Below, in pieces: positions 45,422-57,400 of a DNA stretch of 64,000 bases. The stretch is from assembly GCA_029204225.1 (NCBI GenBank), contig CM055095.1:19181450-19245449 (forward strand), given 5' to 3'. Source of the stretch: Diphasiastrum complanatum (Eukaryota > Streptophyta > Lycopodiopsida > Lycopodiales > Lycopodiaceae). The translations under genes were made by a program, and so were the position numbers. The first letter of the stretch is position 1, and each line of letters starts with the position of its first letter. The notes beneath the pieces were generated by a model. It was not told where the DNA came from. It did no database searches and saw nothing but the letters and a program-made list of their open reading frames with translations.

Positions 45422-47340
45422 TCATGTTTCATCTTGCCAAAGTCCATCGTCATCTCTTATCAACACTCGTATGCTCGTTGAACTTTGCACCCTTGATAGG
45501 GTGACATATAGTTGTTCGTGGCTAAATATTAGTCTAGGCAAATACAATCCAACAAACCCCATTGTCTGGCCCTGAGCTTTGTTTATAGTCATGGAAAACG
45601 CTAGTCTGATGGGGAATTGGACTCACTGAAATTCAAAAGGCAAATCTGAATTACTGGAAACCAAAGGAATGCTGGAATGAAAACTCTTGTGCCTATTTGT
45701 GCGTCACTAACAATTTCAGCCTCAATAACTTTTGCACCCATTCTGCATATGATGAGCCTCATTCCATTACAAAGCCCGTGGCTAAATGATATGGATCACA
45801 ATAGCATGACTATCATCCCGACTTTCAATACCAACTTGTGTGGGGGACATCCACCAGGTTGCAACGTGTTTAGAAACTCAACATGATAAATATCAACATT
45901 ATTACCATCAACCACACTATCAGCGCTATAATAATTGTGTGATGTGCCAGGAAACACGTCAATCACATGCATGTTAACCTCGTCGACATGGTCATTTAAT
46001 GATGTCAATATTGCTCTACTCCTCCAAAACGTAGTGTTTTTGTAGTTACCACATATATTTGGGAAAGTGCATGCAATCAAATCATCCAAACTTTCTGATC
46101 GTATACACATTGTTTTCGGAAGAGATATTGTTTTCGGAAGAGATATTGCCTCAATCCCATGATGTAAGAATGTTGGAACCTTACCATCTCCAATTTGTAA
46201 CAAGTAGTCAGCAAAATTGCTATGTTCATCTCCTGCACCATTGGAGAAAGACATTACCCTCATATTTATCTTCAATTGATGCACTTCAATTTCCTTCCAA
46301 AGAGAAGAGCACTTCAATGCACTTACTATTTGCGCTCGATTCCCGCGATGTACCACAGGTAGTATTTGGCAAAAATCTCCTCCTAGTACAATTGGTATCC
46401 CGCCAACCAGCATGTCATTTGTCTTGATATCCCATAGAGTCCTGTCCACGCACTCCAATGCATGTCTATGCATCATTGGAGCTTCGTTCCACACAATTAG
46501 TCGACATGCCATTATGAGTCTTCACAGCTCAGATTGTTTCGATATATTCCATGTTGATGTTTCATGCATGTCATTTGGAGGTATTTTGAACTTGGAATGT
46601 GCGGTCCTACCACCCTTCATCAACAATGCTGCAATGCCAAATGATGCTACTGCTAAAGCTATCCATCCTTTTGCCCGAACATATGATAACATTATATTGT
46701 ACATAAACATTTGACCATCAACGAAGAAAACACTACTTCGTTGTCTCTCAACATGCCCATAAACAACACGATCAAAAATACCTCGTTGATCGCCATTCAA
46801 ATGGCTTTTGTCTATCTCAACCTACTCCATAGTCTCACTCAAAAATATTTCACCACAAAATAGGGGCAAATACTCCATGTCAATAGTAGGTAAAACAAAC
46901 CCATAGTTTGACAGAGATTTTCCAACTGCTTGCATATGTTGTTCCACATCATGGAGAGCTCTATCAATAAGAACTTGGCTAATGTCACCACCAACAACAT
47001 CCCCAAATTCACAAACATAGTCGTCGACCAAATGCTCTTCAATGCTTCTCCAAAGCAGCAAAGGATCAGCAGGAGCACACGTCAACAATATAGTTGCAAA
47101 TATAAGCCGAAGTTGTGATGCAGTTCCCCATGCAGTAGTTTCTTTCAAGCAATCGTGCCACTTAGTGTATTGTTAATAAGCAATCTTCTTCTACACGCAT
47201 CTCTGAATGTTGGCAGTATCTCACCATCCACATATCACAAATCCTCAAAACTCGATGCGCCTTTGACATTTACCAAAAGAAGCCTCAAGAAAAAACGTTC
47301 ACCTTCTGAAGGATGAACAAAATATATTCGTCCGATGGTC
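45422..47340 (-). pseudogene. Helitron-type (PIF1-like) helicase fossil
   Basis: The minus strand reads, from 47340, IYFVHPSEGERFFLRLLLV and a FRDACRRRLL block typical of the Rep/helicase protein of plant Helitrons. LNGDQRGIFDRVVYGHVE then opens the helicase core. Walker A is missing: FFVDG runs directly into MFMYN, an in-frame loss of about five residues. Walker B reads LIVWNEAPMM, with N for the usual D. Later motifs are intact (GGIPIVLGGDFCQILPVV, and [14 protein letters not shown] with QLYVTLSRV near the C-terminus at 45422). Stops at about 46817 and 46518 also break it. A 16-bp tandem duplication lies at 46117..46149. The Rep N-terminus is absent, as are recognisable Helitron ends. Confidence 0.85.
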
Positions 47341-47635
47341 GGTGTTTACTTTTCAAATTTTTTTTCAAAACCCTTTTTTACCCTCAGTCAAACTTCCTTG
47401 TATTTTATTTGTGTATTTTCGATCCTCATATCATCTTTGTCTGGGTTTGGAATTGAACACTGTAAAAAGCAAAAGTGCTCAGTTGTATATGAACTACAAC
47501 TTCCTGCCATCTCTCAGTTTTAGTCATTGTAGAACTCTGAGTTTTAAGTGGGTGGAGAAACTGTCAAGAGCTTATTTCTTTGCAAAAATCAAACTTCGCA
47601 ATTTTCAGACTCATATTCTCCCTTGATTTGTCAAA

Positions 47636-48379
47636 ATGGATTCTGATTCTGATTATGAGGTGGAATTTGATAATCAATTTGAATGCGATGACCAATCATA
47701 TTGTGCTTATCAATAAGAGGAGCACAATGACAGTAATTCAGATCAATACGAGCAACACGACTCATATGGAGACTGTTTGAGTGATGATGACAACTAGTTT
47801 GACCAAAATAAAAACCATGAGCTTTACCAGTCAAATCAATCTAATATTGATGGTGGTTTTTATAGTAGTGATAGTGATGATGAGCTATATTTACGACAAT
47901 CAAAACATCATCGCGATTCACAAGGTGATGAGCACGCATTGTGGTACATGAGTTCTATGTGCCAACTTGAACAATAATCATCTCCTGTGCAACGTTGCGT
48001 ATAGAATAGCACTATCAATAATACCACTCCTCATACCCATTGTGATTTACCATTATCATTGTTCAATGGACAATCAAGCCTTACTGAAGAAGCGACGGAA
48101 GAACTGCAAGTTTCAAACCAACAAGCAAATGTGCTAAATAAACTAAAGGCCACACAAGTGCTGATAGTTGGAATGTTGCACGAGATGAGACAAGTTAGGC
48201 AAGATGATAAGATGAAATGGGACAGATTGTTTGATAGCCTATCTGTTGGACAAGACAAGATTGCGGGAGCCGATCAAAGATGCAATGCACCACCTACATC
48301 GTTCCAACTACAATCTCCATCACAAAATTTAACACCTTCTCAAGATGTCCGGAGAATTGACATGGACAAGGGAAAATAG
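47636..48379 (+). pseudogene. Acidic, serine/aspartate-rich ORF of an LTR element, broken by stops
   Basis: The frame starts MDSDSDYEVEFDNQFECDDQ. It is interrupted by TAA/TAG codons near 47714, 47795, 47976 and 48002, and runs on open from 48059 to 48379 with a predicted helical segment (EATEELQVSNQQANVLNKLK). Family not recognised. The position upstream of ORF B and of a polypurine tract suggests a gag-related or accessory ORF. Confidence 0.4.
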
Positions 48380-48471
48380 GTATTACAGAATCATACTGGA
48401 TATCCGGTTGGACTTCGAAATGATGAAGAAAGTGTGAACAATGAGCACAACAATCTATAGCAGCCAGAAGT

Positions 48472-49764
48472 GTGCCAACGAATGTTCATCAGAATGTCCA
48501 ACAAAGAGGTGAAGCTTCAAGGATCCAACATTTTGAGGATGATGAACAATCTGATAGTGAAAGTCAAGACTCGAATCAAGGAGAGCACATTGATACTGAT
48601 CCAGAAGGAACAATCAACATTGGGAACCCGCTACAATCATGTCTTGGGAATCAGAATGGTAGTGATCAAGAGGAAATGCCCAGTATGGAAGATCCAATGC
48701 AGGAAAGTAATTCAAGAGAATCTGATGATTCTTCATCAACATCATCAGAGGATGAACCAGAAGAGCGAATTGATGAAGTCAAACAATTATCCACGATGGA
48801 AATGTCTATTCAACAAGTGGATCAACCAACTTTATCAACAACTCTTGATTTTCCATTGAATTTACAAGAAATGGCCAATCAACATTTATGCACTGCTATG
48901 GAGTGTACACAAGATAATTGGCAACACCAATGTAATTCCCAATTTAAATCAACCCAAATTTTTTTGGTTGCGAATACAATGTCAATGCAAGGACATCACA
49001 AATCAGCTGGTGATAATAATGAAGACGATGCGAAGGATTATGAGGACAATAATTTTGTTTTCAACATTGGTTTTCAATTGAGCAATATAAAGGCCAATTC
49101 AGGCAATGAAGCTGTCAATGAGACAATTCGCTCAAGGACCCCATCTTCTTTGAGATTACAAGAACTATCACATCACATTCCACTAGTAGATTTGTCTACA
49201 ATGTCTTGTAAAATGGGATTAATAGGCCAAGACAAAACTGATCTACATGAATGTTTTACATTCAGTATAGAGTGCACAACGGAATGTGATGAAACTTGTA
49301 TTATACAAGCTGAAAATTGTCCTAGCTATGATATGGGACAAACAATCAAAGGTCCATTATATCATCATTTCCAGTTTGTGGTCCAAAATATTGGTGAGAT
49401 CAATATTTTTGAACATGATAATGTAATCTACGAAAGGTTTTTTGTACAGACTTGGAATGAAAGAGATGTCATCACTATTTTCTAGCACCTCATTCACTTT
49501 ATCTTGTTGGAAATGAATATTCACTTTGAATTTTATTTGTCATCTTCGAAGTTGATCAGTCCAATCTCATTTATCTCTATATTGGGTTGTGATCCTGATG
49601 ATATTTCTTCCATATGGGATCCTAACACTTCAAATTCAAGATTAATGGTTATCATCGAAGCATTTGCATTGAGCAACAAAGTGACTATCAAACAACATGA
49701 CAAAATATTCAGACTAGCACAGCCAGACGCAAATCTAAAATATGAATTTAAAGGAATTGGATAG
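48472..49764 (+). CDS. Long unfamiliar acidic ORF (ORF B) of an LTR element, one internal UAG
   Basis: A 431-codon frame has a single TAG at 49483..49485. The first half is rich in S, D, E, Q (SDSESQDSNQGEHIDTDPEG, ESDDSSSTSSEDEPEERIDE). The second half is more globular (HHFQFVVQNIGEINIFEHD, then after the stop HFEFYLSSSKLISPISFISI). I see no RT, protease, integrase or zinc knuckle, and I do not recognise the family. The element continues to a polypurine tract at 50051, so this ORF occupies the place where pol would end. Confidence 0.5.
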
Positions 49765-50050
49765 ATCATCCAATTTATTACGATGTCGAAGAAGCAGACA
49801 ACGAGGATATTGTGATTTGACTGTCAAAAAGGCAATATGGTTTTTCATCCATCTCTTCTTCGGCCATCTTTCTCCTTCATGAGAACAAGGATTATAGTCT
49901 GAAGCTAACAAAATGGATTTAATTCGACAACTTTGGATCTGTAATGAGGCAATAATTTTGCGGACGACACATCCTCATCAATCCTGACTACTTAACCAAG
50001 GCGATCAAGCTGATCAGACAAGCGTGTTCATTTTTGAGGACAAAAATGTT

Positions 50051-50063
50051 TAAGTAGGGGGAG
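50051..50063 (+). other. Polypurine tract
   Basis: taagtagggggag follows an IFEDKNV-like reading that is typical of the very end of gypsy polyproteins, and directly precedes TGTCATG. It marks the 3' LTR start. Confidence 0.65.
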
Positions 50064-50340
50064 TGTCATGTACTTTTAGTACATCAATGCTTATCAAGGC
50101 AATATAATATTCATTGTAAGCTTTGTAGGCCCAAAAGGAGCTATTAGCCTTAAGAACAAGGTGGTTCCCTCTTTAGGCCCTTCAAAGTAATTAATAAGGC
50201 TACTTAAAAGACTCCTTCTACACATAAATAGCTACATATGAAACAACAAACTGAAGCTATTTGATGTTATCAGTTCTTGTCTTAAAAACGTTATTATTTT
50301 TTTCCTGCATCTTCCACTGCCCATTTTCTAACATCGCCCA
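50064..50340 (+). mobile_element. Start of a 3' LTR (end not determined)
   Basis: It begins tgtcatgtacttttagtacat, which includes the small palindrome atgtacttttagtacat. A TATA-like acataaatag lies at about 50220. A possible end is ctaaca near 50332, but without the partner LTR the boundary is a guess. Confidence 0.45.
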
Positions 50341-51041
50341 AGTCAGCGAGCCAAAGTGCATCTATTTTTTTATTATCAGTGAATATGCTGTTCTACGGTA
50401 ATACTATAAACTATTTTTTGATCACTATCTTGCCGAGTAAAATTATGAGATAGATCTACAAAGCAATCACATCCTTTGTGAGGTATATCGCGTTCTTTAA
50501 AAATTTAAACATATAACTCGTAGTCACAAAACAATTGGTTATCAATTATGAAGAGAAGCTTTAGAAGGACAAATGGGAATAGACAATGATATCGTTCAAT
50601 GAAACAAGCCAACAATCTACAATAGCCAAAAGTGTACCATTGAAAATTCATTCAAATTTCCAAGTAAAGGATAATGTTTCAACATATTGGAAAAGATTTT
50701 TAGCTTAGGAAGTCAAATTGGTGATGCTTCATCAACGTATTGTATATATTCTAGTTTGGAAGTGTGAAAAGGTAGAATAGTATTATCCTTTCTCTTGAGA
50801 GAAATTGAGGTGCTTATTTGAGTGTGATATTGCCATACTTGTAGTTTGCTATTTTTGTGATAATTTGAACGTGTGAGTCAGTAGAAAATCACACAATAGT
50901 ACTTTTCTATCAATATCGAGGTGTCAAAAATGTTGTTGCCATAAATATTTCTTATCATTGATAAGGACTTCCCTTTAGGAGTTAATGCATATAATGTATA
51001 GAGAAAACCACTTATTTTAAAGAGACTATTTGGTATTAAAC
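50341..51041. other. Spacer without recognised features
   Basis: AT-rich sequence between the LTR start at 50064 and the copia scrap. Nothing coding or structural was recognised. Part of it may still be LTR. Confidence 0.35.
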
Positions 51042-51566
51042 TTAACGGGCTTGATCAACAATTCTCTTTATAGATAATAGGTTTTTGGTTAGATCAGGAA
51101 CATATGATACATCACAAGTTAATCTAGATGTATAATTTAGAAAGTTGATTTGTACTACTCTTTGGCCTTCTACTTTATGTGAACTTGAATCACTAAGATA
51201 ATCATTCTTTCCATGATAAGCATGAGAGAAGTCAATGAACCAACCATGCCTTGAGCGTCTAGATACCAACAGTGAATATCTAATTTGCTCGGAGTCAATC
51301 ATGAATAATTTATGAGTCTCTTCAATTTTTCTGAAAGCTCTTGTCTCTACAATATCGACTTGTTGATTCTTCCTGCCCTAATTATGTATTTTGATCCTGC
51401 AACATTTTATATCATGACCTGATTTCTTGCAATGTTTGTAGAATACCTTGCTCTTAGACTTTTCAATATCATCTTGGTCGTCTTCTAAAGTTGATGAATT
51501 ATTTGCATTCTTCTTCTTCTTTGAATAGTGTTTTTTCTTGGTAAACAAAGCATTATGCATAATCAA
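51042..51566 (-). pseudogene. Copia gag-end and protease scrap
   Basis: The minus strand reads a lysine-rich segment with a degenerate knuckle, CKKSGHDIKCC (near 51415). After stops, a protease region follows with HGWFIDFSHAYHGKNDYLSD, VSYVPDLTKNLLS and IKRIVDQ. The protease active site D-S-G is degraded to DFS. Confidence 0.65.
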
Positions 51567-52084
51567 AGGTCTAAACTTGAGAATGGTAATGAATTTGAGA
51601 ACTCAGAGACATGCAGGGAGGGTAGTTCAGGGGCAAGTGTTTTTAAATCAAAAAAAATTAGAGGGTCAAGAATTTAGAATATATGAAAACCTTATTGTAT
51701 TTCGGAAGTGGCCTCGATTGCATCTAGTAGTCAAGGGCATTACATTTTGAAAAGGCCTAAAAATTGGCATTACTGCTGTAAAGTGCCTTCAAGAGATGAG
51801 ACGATGCGCTTGACATTTCTTATACCCAAGCTCGACATAGTTTAGTACCAATGCCGCATATGATAATGTTAGTCAGTTCATGGTATTGGGAAATTCTCTT
51901 TATTTTGAAATTAGCTAAGCTCGACAACTTGGCATCACAAGGGCTCATATAAGTGGGTCCTTTCTTTCGTGACACTTTTGATCCCCTTATGGATACTAGC
52001 GAATGACAGCCCACCTACATATTGGCTAACCATCGATTATGGCAAGTCCTACCCAACACATATGAAGAAGCCTCACTTTGATTC
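51567..52084. other. Spacer without recognised features
   Basis: No coding family or repeat is recognised in this half-kilobase. Confidence 0.35.
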
Positions 52085-52163
52085 CACCCAGATTTGTAAA
52101 TGCATCTTAGTTCGAAGGGGGGCTTGAACCGGGACCTTAGACTCATGTGTAAATGGCGCTATG
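52085..52163 (-). repeat. tRNA-like promoter fossil, possible SINE head
   Basis: On the minus strand, tagcgccatttacacatgag resembles an A-box region. It is followed about 30 bases later by ggtcccggttcaagccccc, which matches the T-arm/B-box of tRNA-derived Pol III promoters (GGTTCAAGCC). No full tRNA cloverleaf can be drawn. A tRNA-derived SINE or decayed tRNA is possible. Confidence 0.35.
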
Positions 52164-52195
52164 CTTTAGAACACAAAAGCCAATGATATTGGCCT

Positions 52196-52428
52196 TTTCG
52201 TGGGGGGGAAGGCCTTGCCTGAGGGCCTTCCTTGTTGGGAGGGCCCTTGCCTGAGGGCGGGAGTCCGAGGGCATGCCCCGACCAGCAAGGAAGGCCCGAG
52301 GGCTTCGGGCCTCCCCTACGTAATGCCATTGTGCGAAGGTTTTGTTTTTTTGCCGTATGGTACGAGTGGACTAGTTTTTTTTTTTTTTTGGATTTTTGGC
52401 CGTTTTTTTTTTTCGCAAATTTTTTTAC
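52196..52428. repeat. Fold-back repeat, word GGAAGGCC / GGCCTTCC with poly-T tail
   Basis: Between 52205 and 52315 the words ggaaggcc, gggccttcc and gagggc recur in both orientations around the palindromic ggaaggcc..ttgcctga..gggccttcc unit. Two poly-T blocks, one at 52376..52389 and one at about 52406..52414, follow. It has the same layout as the other five fold-back loci, although the right arm is weak. Confidence 0.5.
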
Positions 52429-52488
52429 GTTTGTGGTGGAATGTGGATGTGGATAGCCAAGGACGGGCTGCCACATAGCACATGCACA

Positions 52489-52625
52489 TTCCATGGAGAG
52501 AGGAGAGAGAATGTGCATTTCACCGGAGAGAGGAGAGAGAACTGCATTCCACCGGAGAGAGGAGAGAGAAAGTGAATTCCACCAGAGAGGGAAGAGAGAA
52601 TGACAAATTCATAAGAGAGAGAAAA
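52489..52625 (+). repeat. Tandem repeat, 32-bp unit, about four copies, upstream of eIF3j
   Basis: The unit reads ccggagagaggagagaga followed by atgtgcattccac with small changes. It ends about 100 bp before the telo-box of the eIF3j promoter. The GAGA-rich unit could affect promoter chromatin; that is inference. Confidence 0.75.
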
Positions 52626-52726
52626 TTGGATGGACATTATGCTCCTGGAGGTGGTCCCAAAATAAAAGGACACCTGAGCACAAGGCATTATGAGGAAAAA
52701 TAAAGGGTTTCGCTTGCCCTAGCCCT

Positions 52727-52734
52727 AACCCTAA
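52727..52734 (+). promoter_or_regulatory. Telo-box AACCCTAA upstream of eIF3j
   Basis: aaccctaa sits in gccctagccctaaccctaattt, 373 bp before the ATG at 53107. Telo-boxes are established promoter elements of plant translation and ribosomal-protein genes. The pyrimidine-rich stretch cttcgctttttctcttccgt at about 52766 is a plausible transcript start region. Confidence 0.55.
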
Positions 52735-53106
52735 TTTCAGATTCTGTGCGTACTCAGTACAAAGCCTTCGCTTTTTCTCTTCCGTCTCGCTGAAGCAGCC
52801 TTCTGGATTCTGAGTACTCTTTATCTCCGCCAGTGCAAGATTTCTGTTTCTTGTCATCTGGATCGCAACTGATTTTGATGGTGTGAAAGAGTAGTTCGAG
52901 GCGCCGCTGCTATCTAGCTATATCAATCACCAAGCTCCTTGCTGTCTCTCCAAAAATTAAATCATTGCAGCTAGTTTGAGAATCTGACTGAGATCCTCAT
53001 AGAAAAAACTCTTTAGCTGGGGTGAGGCAGGGAAAGCATCATAGAATTTTTGCTGCTGCTGTGGAAGGCTAAGAAGGCATCGAAACAGGCGGTGTTGGCT
53101 CCAAAT

Positions 53107-54363
53107 ATGGAGGATGATTGGGGTATGTTTCCTTTCTTTCTATTTCTTTTTTTCTTGAAAAATCCTGTCTATCTTGAGACAGGGGGAGTGAATTCTTTCA
53201 ATTTATGTTATTCGCAAGTCCATGTACAGGGTTCATAGATAGTGTTCAGACACCTTTAGGGACCCTTTTTTGAAGCCTATTCTTTCTTTTGGATCTTGCC
53301 CTCGACTTTGGTTGCAAGAAACTATTATCTTTGAAAGATATCCATTTTCGTTGTTCCTTAATCTAGTAAGGGTCTTGCTTTTCAGTTTATAGATCTTGCT
53401 AATACAAGATGCCGTTTTGGTAGTTTTTCAGAGTGGTTCTCTTCCTATTTCACAGATCTTCCATGTTTTGATCCATTAAGGACTTATATGCCATATAATT
53501 TAGTCATACCATCAGGTATTAAAAAATGTTTGATTCTAGTATAAGACGTGAAGGTTCAAAAAATAGTTTTTTGTTGCTGGAGTACTATTTTCTTCTAGTT
53601 GTTCAGCACTTTGCACAGGCCTTCTAAGTGGCTCCTCAAGAAACAAAACGTGATTTTAATTGCAACCCTTGTCTTCTTTCACATGCAATGCTTCATCATT
53701 GGCGAGGAAAATAACTTTATAATAATACTTCCACCTTGCCGGAATGGTTGCCACGAACTTTTTGTGCGCAGTCCTTTCCCGAGGTTTTAAGTTGAGAGAA
53801 CGAGAAATTTTTAGTCACCAACTTTTGCTTTATTCCTTCATATCAAAGATTTGCAAAGTTAGGACAGTGGAGATTCGAGAAATGCTTATTGGTGCTAAAG
53901 TTGAGGATATATTTGTAGCTCTTGGATTCCTTGTCTTAGGAATGCAACATAATCGAAACACGTCAAGTGCAAAAGTGATTGCATATGCACTAGCAATCCT
54001 CTTATTTTAATACAAGAATGTACTCATGCATAGTTCTTCATGGGGAAGTAGAATATTTGAGCTTAAGTGTTGTTTTTTCAACTCTATTGGTTTTCTGTTG
54101 TTAAAGGATAGAAAACTTAGGAATATGAAATTGTTTCTAGAGCACTTATAATGAAGATTCTTTGTTGGTTTGTTGTCTATCAATATTCTGCTTAACCATA
54201 TATGTGCATGCTTGCAGAGGCTGAAGACTTTGTTCCGCCCCCTCCTGTTGTTTTCAAAGAGCAACCAAAGAGCCAATGGGATGATGAAGAAGCTGAAGGG
54301 GAGGAAGTGAAAGAATCATGGGAAGATGAGGACAAGCCGAAACTTGTAAGAAACTTGTGTGCG

Positions 54364-54412
<49 letters not shown>

Positions 54413-57400
54413 ATATTGGGTTACCTTTATTAAAATTTCAGGAAACCAATACGATCCATACGGCCAGATAATGAATCCTTACAATATCAATATTAACCTT
54501 TCACATTAACTTATAAATAGAAGCCATGGATACAGCAAAACATGTTCTGCTGCATCCACGTTTCGAACGAATGTTCCAAAATGCTATTTTTAAAAGCTAA
54601 AAAAATACTTAATGCTTTCAAAAAACACCTAAATGGTATTAGAAAAAAATTGTGTAGACTGTCTAAAAAATGTTACACTAAAGAAAAACAAAAAAACAGT
54701 ATAAATCAATGCTTTTTTGGAAAAAATTCAAAAAAATATAAGAAGCTAAATGAAGATCAGCATTCTAACTACATGTCTTTGAAGACTCCAAAAAGAATTC
54801 AACATGTAGCATGCGCTTTAGTAATGAAACTACCAAGCATATTAAGATTATCATAACTGCAAACACTTTGAGAAGGGTCGATGAGAACATCTAAACTCCT
54901 TGCAAAGTGGTTCTAGGTTGCTATGCTCCAAGAGGTGACGTTGTTATGTTGTTTCTACCCTACTTTGGCACAACAAGCAAGTCTTTTTGTTCCATTTCGA
55001 TTCTGGGGTGCACCACCTACTTGTTTTTTATCTCAATTTGTGTGGATTGGTAGGCATCCTTCAAATGGCCTACTTTTTCTTTTTTGTTGTATCTACTAAA
55101 ATGTTTTTGAATATGCCCTCCAACTTGTTGTTTCAAAAACATAGAAGAATAAGTGCAAGGGCTCAGGCACCTCACGCGTGTAACTCTAACTCGATGAGCA
55201 GCGAGCACATTATTATTTCATTCGTTAGTTAGAAATAAATTTAAGGCTATTGCGGGAATAAAAATTATTCGAGGCCTAAAAGTCAAGTTAGATGAATACG
55301 AGGTGTTTCCCACCTATTAGGACGATGGAAATTGGCTAATAGCCAATAGGGCCAAATGCCTCTCTCTCCACTATAAATAGTGCATAGAACCCCACGGTTC
55401 CCAGAACCGTGGGTCCTAGGAACCGTGGAAGGAACCGTACCACGGTTCATTGAACCGTGGTACGGTTCCTACAATTAATTAATCAATCAATTAATTAATC
55501 AATCAATTAATTAATTTTTTTTTTGCCAATTGCCCCCCAAAATAGTTTTTGGCCCTCATTTTACAATTTTTGGGCTGTTTATGATAATTCGAACTGTAAA
55601 AATCCATAGGCTGTAAAATAGAATTGAAAAATCCACAGACTATAAAATAGAACTATAAAATCCACAGACTGTAAAATAGAATTGTAAAATTCCACAGGCT
55701 GTTTTTGGGGGTAGGAACAAAAAAAAAATTAATTAATAATCAATTAGTACGGTTCCCCACGGTTCCCCCTTAAATTTTCTGAGAACTGTACGGTTCTCAG
55801 AACCGTGGTGAACCGTACACGGTTCATTGATTCTATGAAATAGTGGCACAATGTATGCCATTCCTTATGTTCAGTCAAAACAGGTGGAGAGTTTACCGTT
55901 TTGGCATTGAATGTCGTTAATTCTCCTTTTTCTTCGTCTCTCTCATGTTTATTGGTTTTCATGTTTCTTGGATTTTGCATTTGTTATCTTTATGAGAGAA
56001 AAGTGAGAGAGGAAAAAGTAAGCTTGAACTGTGATTGATATAGGGTTAATACTTTTTAGTGGTTAGGGTTTCATTGTAAACTTGCATTATATCTTGAAAA
56101 TAAGCGTTCCTCTCTTTGGAACGAATTACCGCGTCACATGAAAGGAAAAACTACTTTCCTAACCTATTTGTATTGTCATTGATTGGATCTAGAAAATAGG
56201 GTTTGAAGTTAGGTGGAAACCCCCCTACAATTGTTTCGTCATTGCTTTCAATATCGAATCTTGGATGGCGTCGATGAAAAAATCATACATGTGGGGGCAT
56301 GGTCATCTTAAACCCAACTCGCCAAGTTGTGCCAGCTGATGTTAAAGTATAAGGATTGCTTCGCTTGGTCATGCAAGGATCTCAAAGGAATTCCATCCGT
56401 AGTGCAACATACCATTCCTTTGAAAGCAAGAGATAGTTTGAAAGTGAGTCGGTTTTATCAATGTAATCCAAATTATACCAAACTCTTCAAGCAAGAGTTA
56501 CTGGATGCTGATTTCATTTATGAGATTGAGCATACAGATTGAGTATCACCTGTAGTGATAGTACCCAAGAAGAATGGCAAAATGTGAATATGTGTGAATT
56601 TGAAAGCGCTCAATGCAGTAACAAGGAAAGATCATTTTCCATCATCATTCACATAAAGTCTTTTGGAAACAACTTTTGCCACTGAATGGGAAACTTATGC
56701 CATTGGACTTTGCAATGCACCAAGTACATTTCAGCGAGTATTGTAGTTTGCCCCTAAGGAGTATTTGCAGAAGTTTTTGGAAATTTACTTGGATGATCTT
56801 TGTATTCAAGGAATGGATAATGAACATCATTTCTTAGCTTGACAATGTGTTTGCTCAATCTCGCAAGTTCCATATATCTTTAAATTCAGAAATGTGTCAA
56901 ATATGGGTAACACATGGCTTGGTGTTAGGACTTGTGATTTCATGACATGGCTAACCAAGATCAAAATCATCATGAATATTTTACCACCAGGGACAATAAG
57001 AGAATTTTTTACCTTTATGGGGCATGGAACTATCATAGAATTTTTATTCTATCATTTGCAGATTTGGCAAGTTCTTACAATAAATCCAATTTGGACAAAA
57101 GATGCTTGGGAATGATCCCAAAAATTGGAAAATGCCTTGATTTCATCACCCATCTTGAGACCACCAAACTGGACTATAGAATTTCATGTCCATACTGATA
57201 CATCCAAATATGCCATCGGAGCAGTGTTGACTCAATTGGGTGAATATAAGAGGATTTTCCTATTAGATTTGCAAGCCGCTTGTTGATTGACGCAGAAGTA
57301 AACTACTCTACCATGTAAAGAGAAGCATTGGCAATGGTATTTGTTGTTTAAAAGTCTCTTCATTATTTGATGGCTACACATTTTGCCTTATATAGATCAT

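Noticed and set aside
45796-46512. Cellular PIF1 helicase gene
   Set aside because: The upstream RLLLV and LNGDQR blocks and lack of introns fit a Helitron protein; stops and P-loop loss exclude a working cellular gene.
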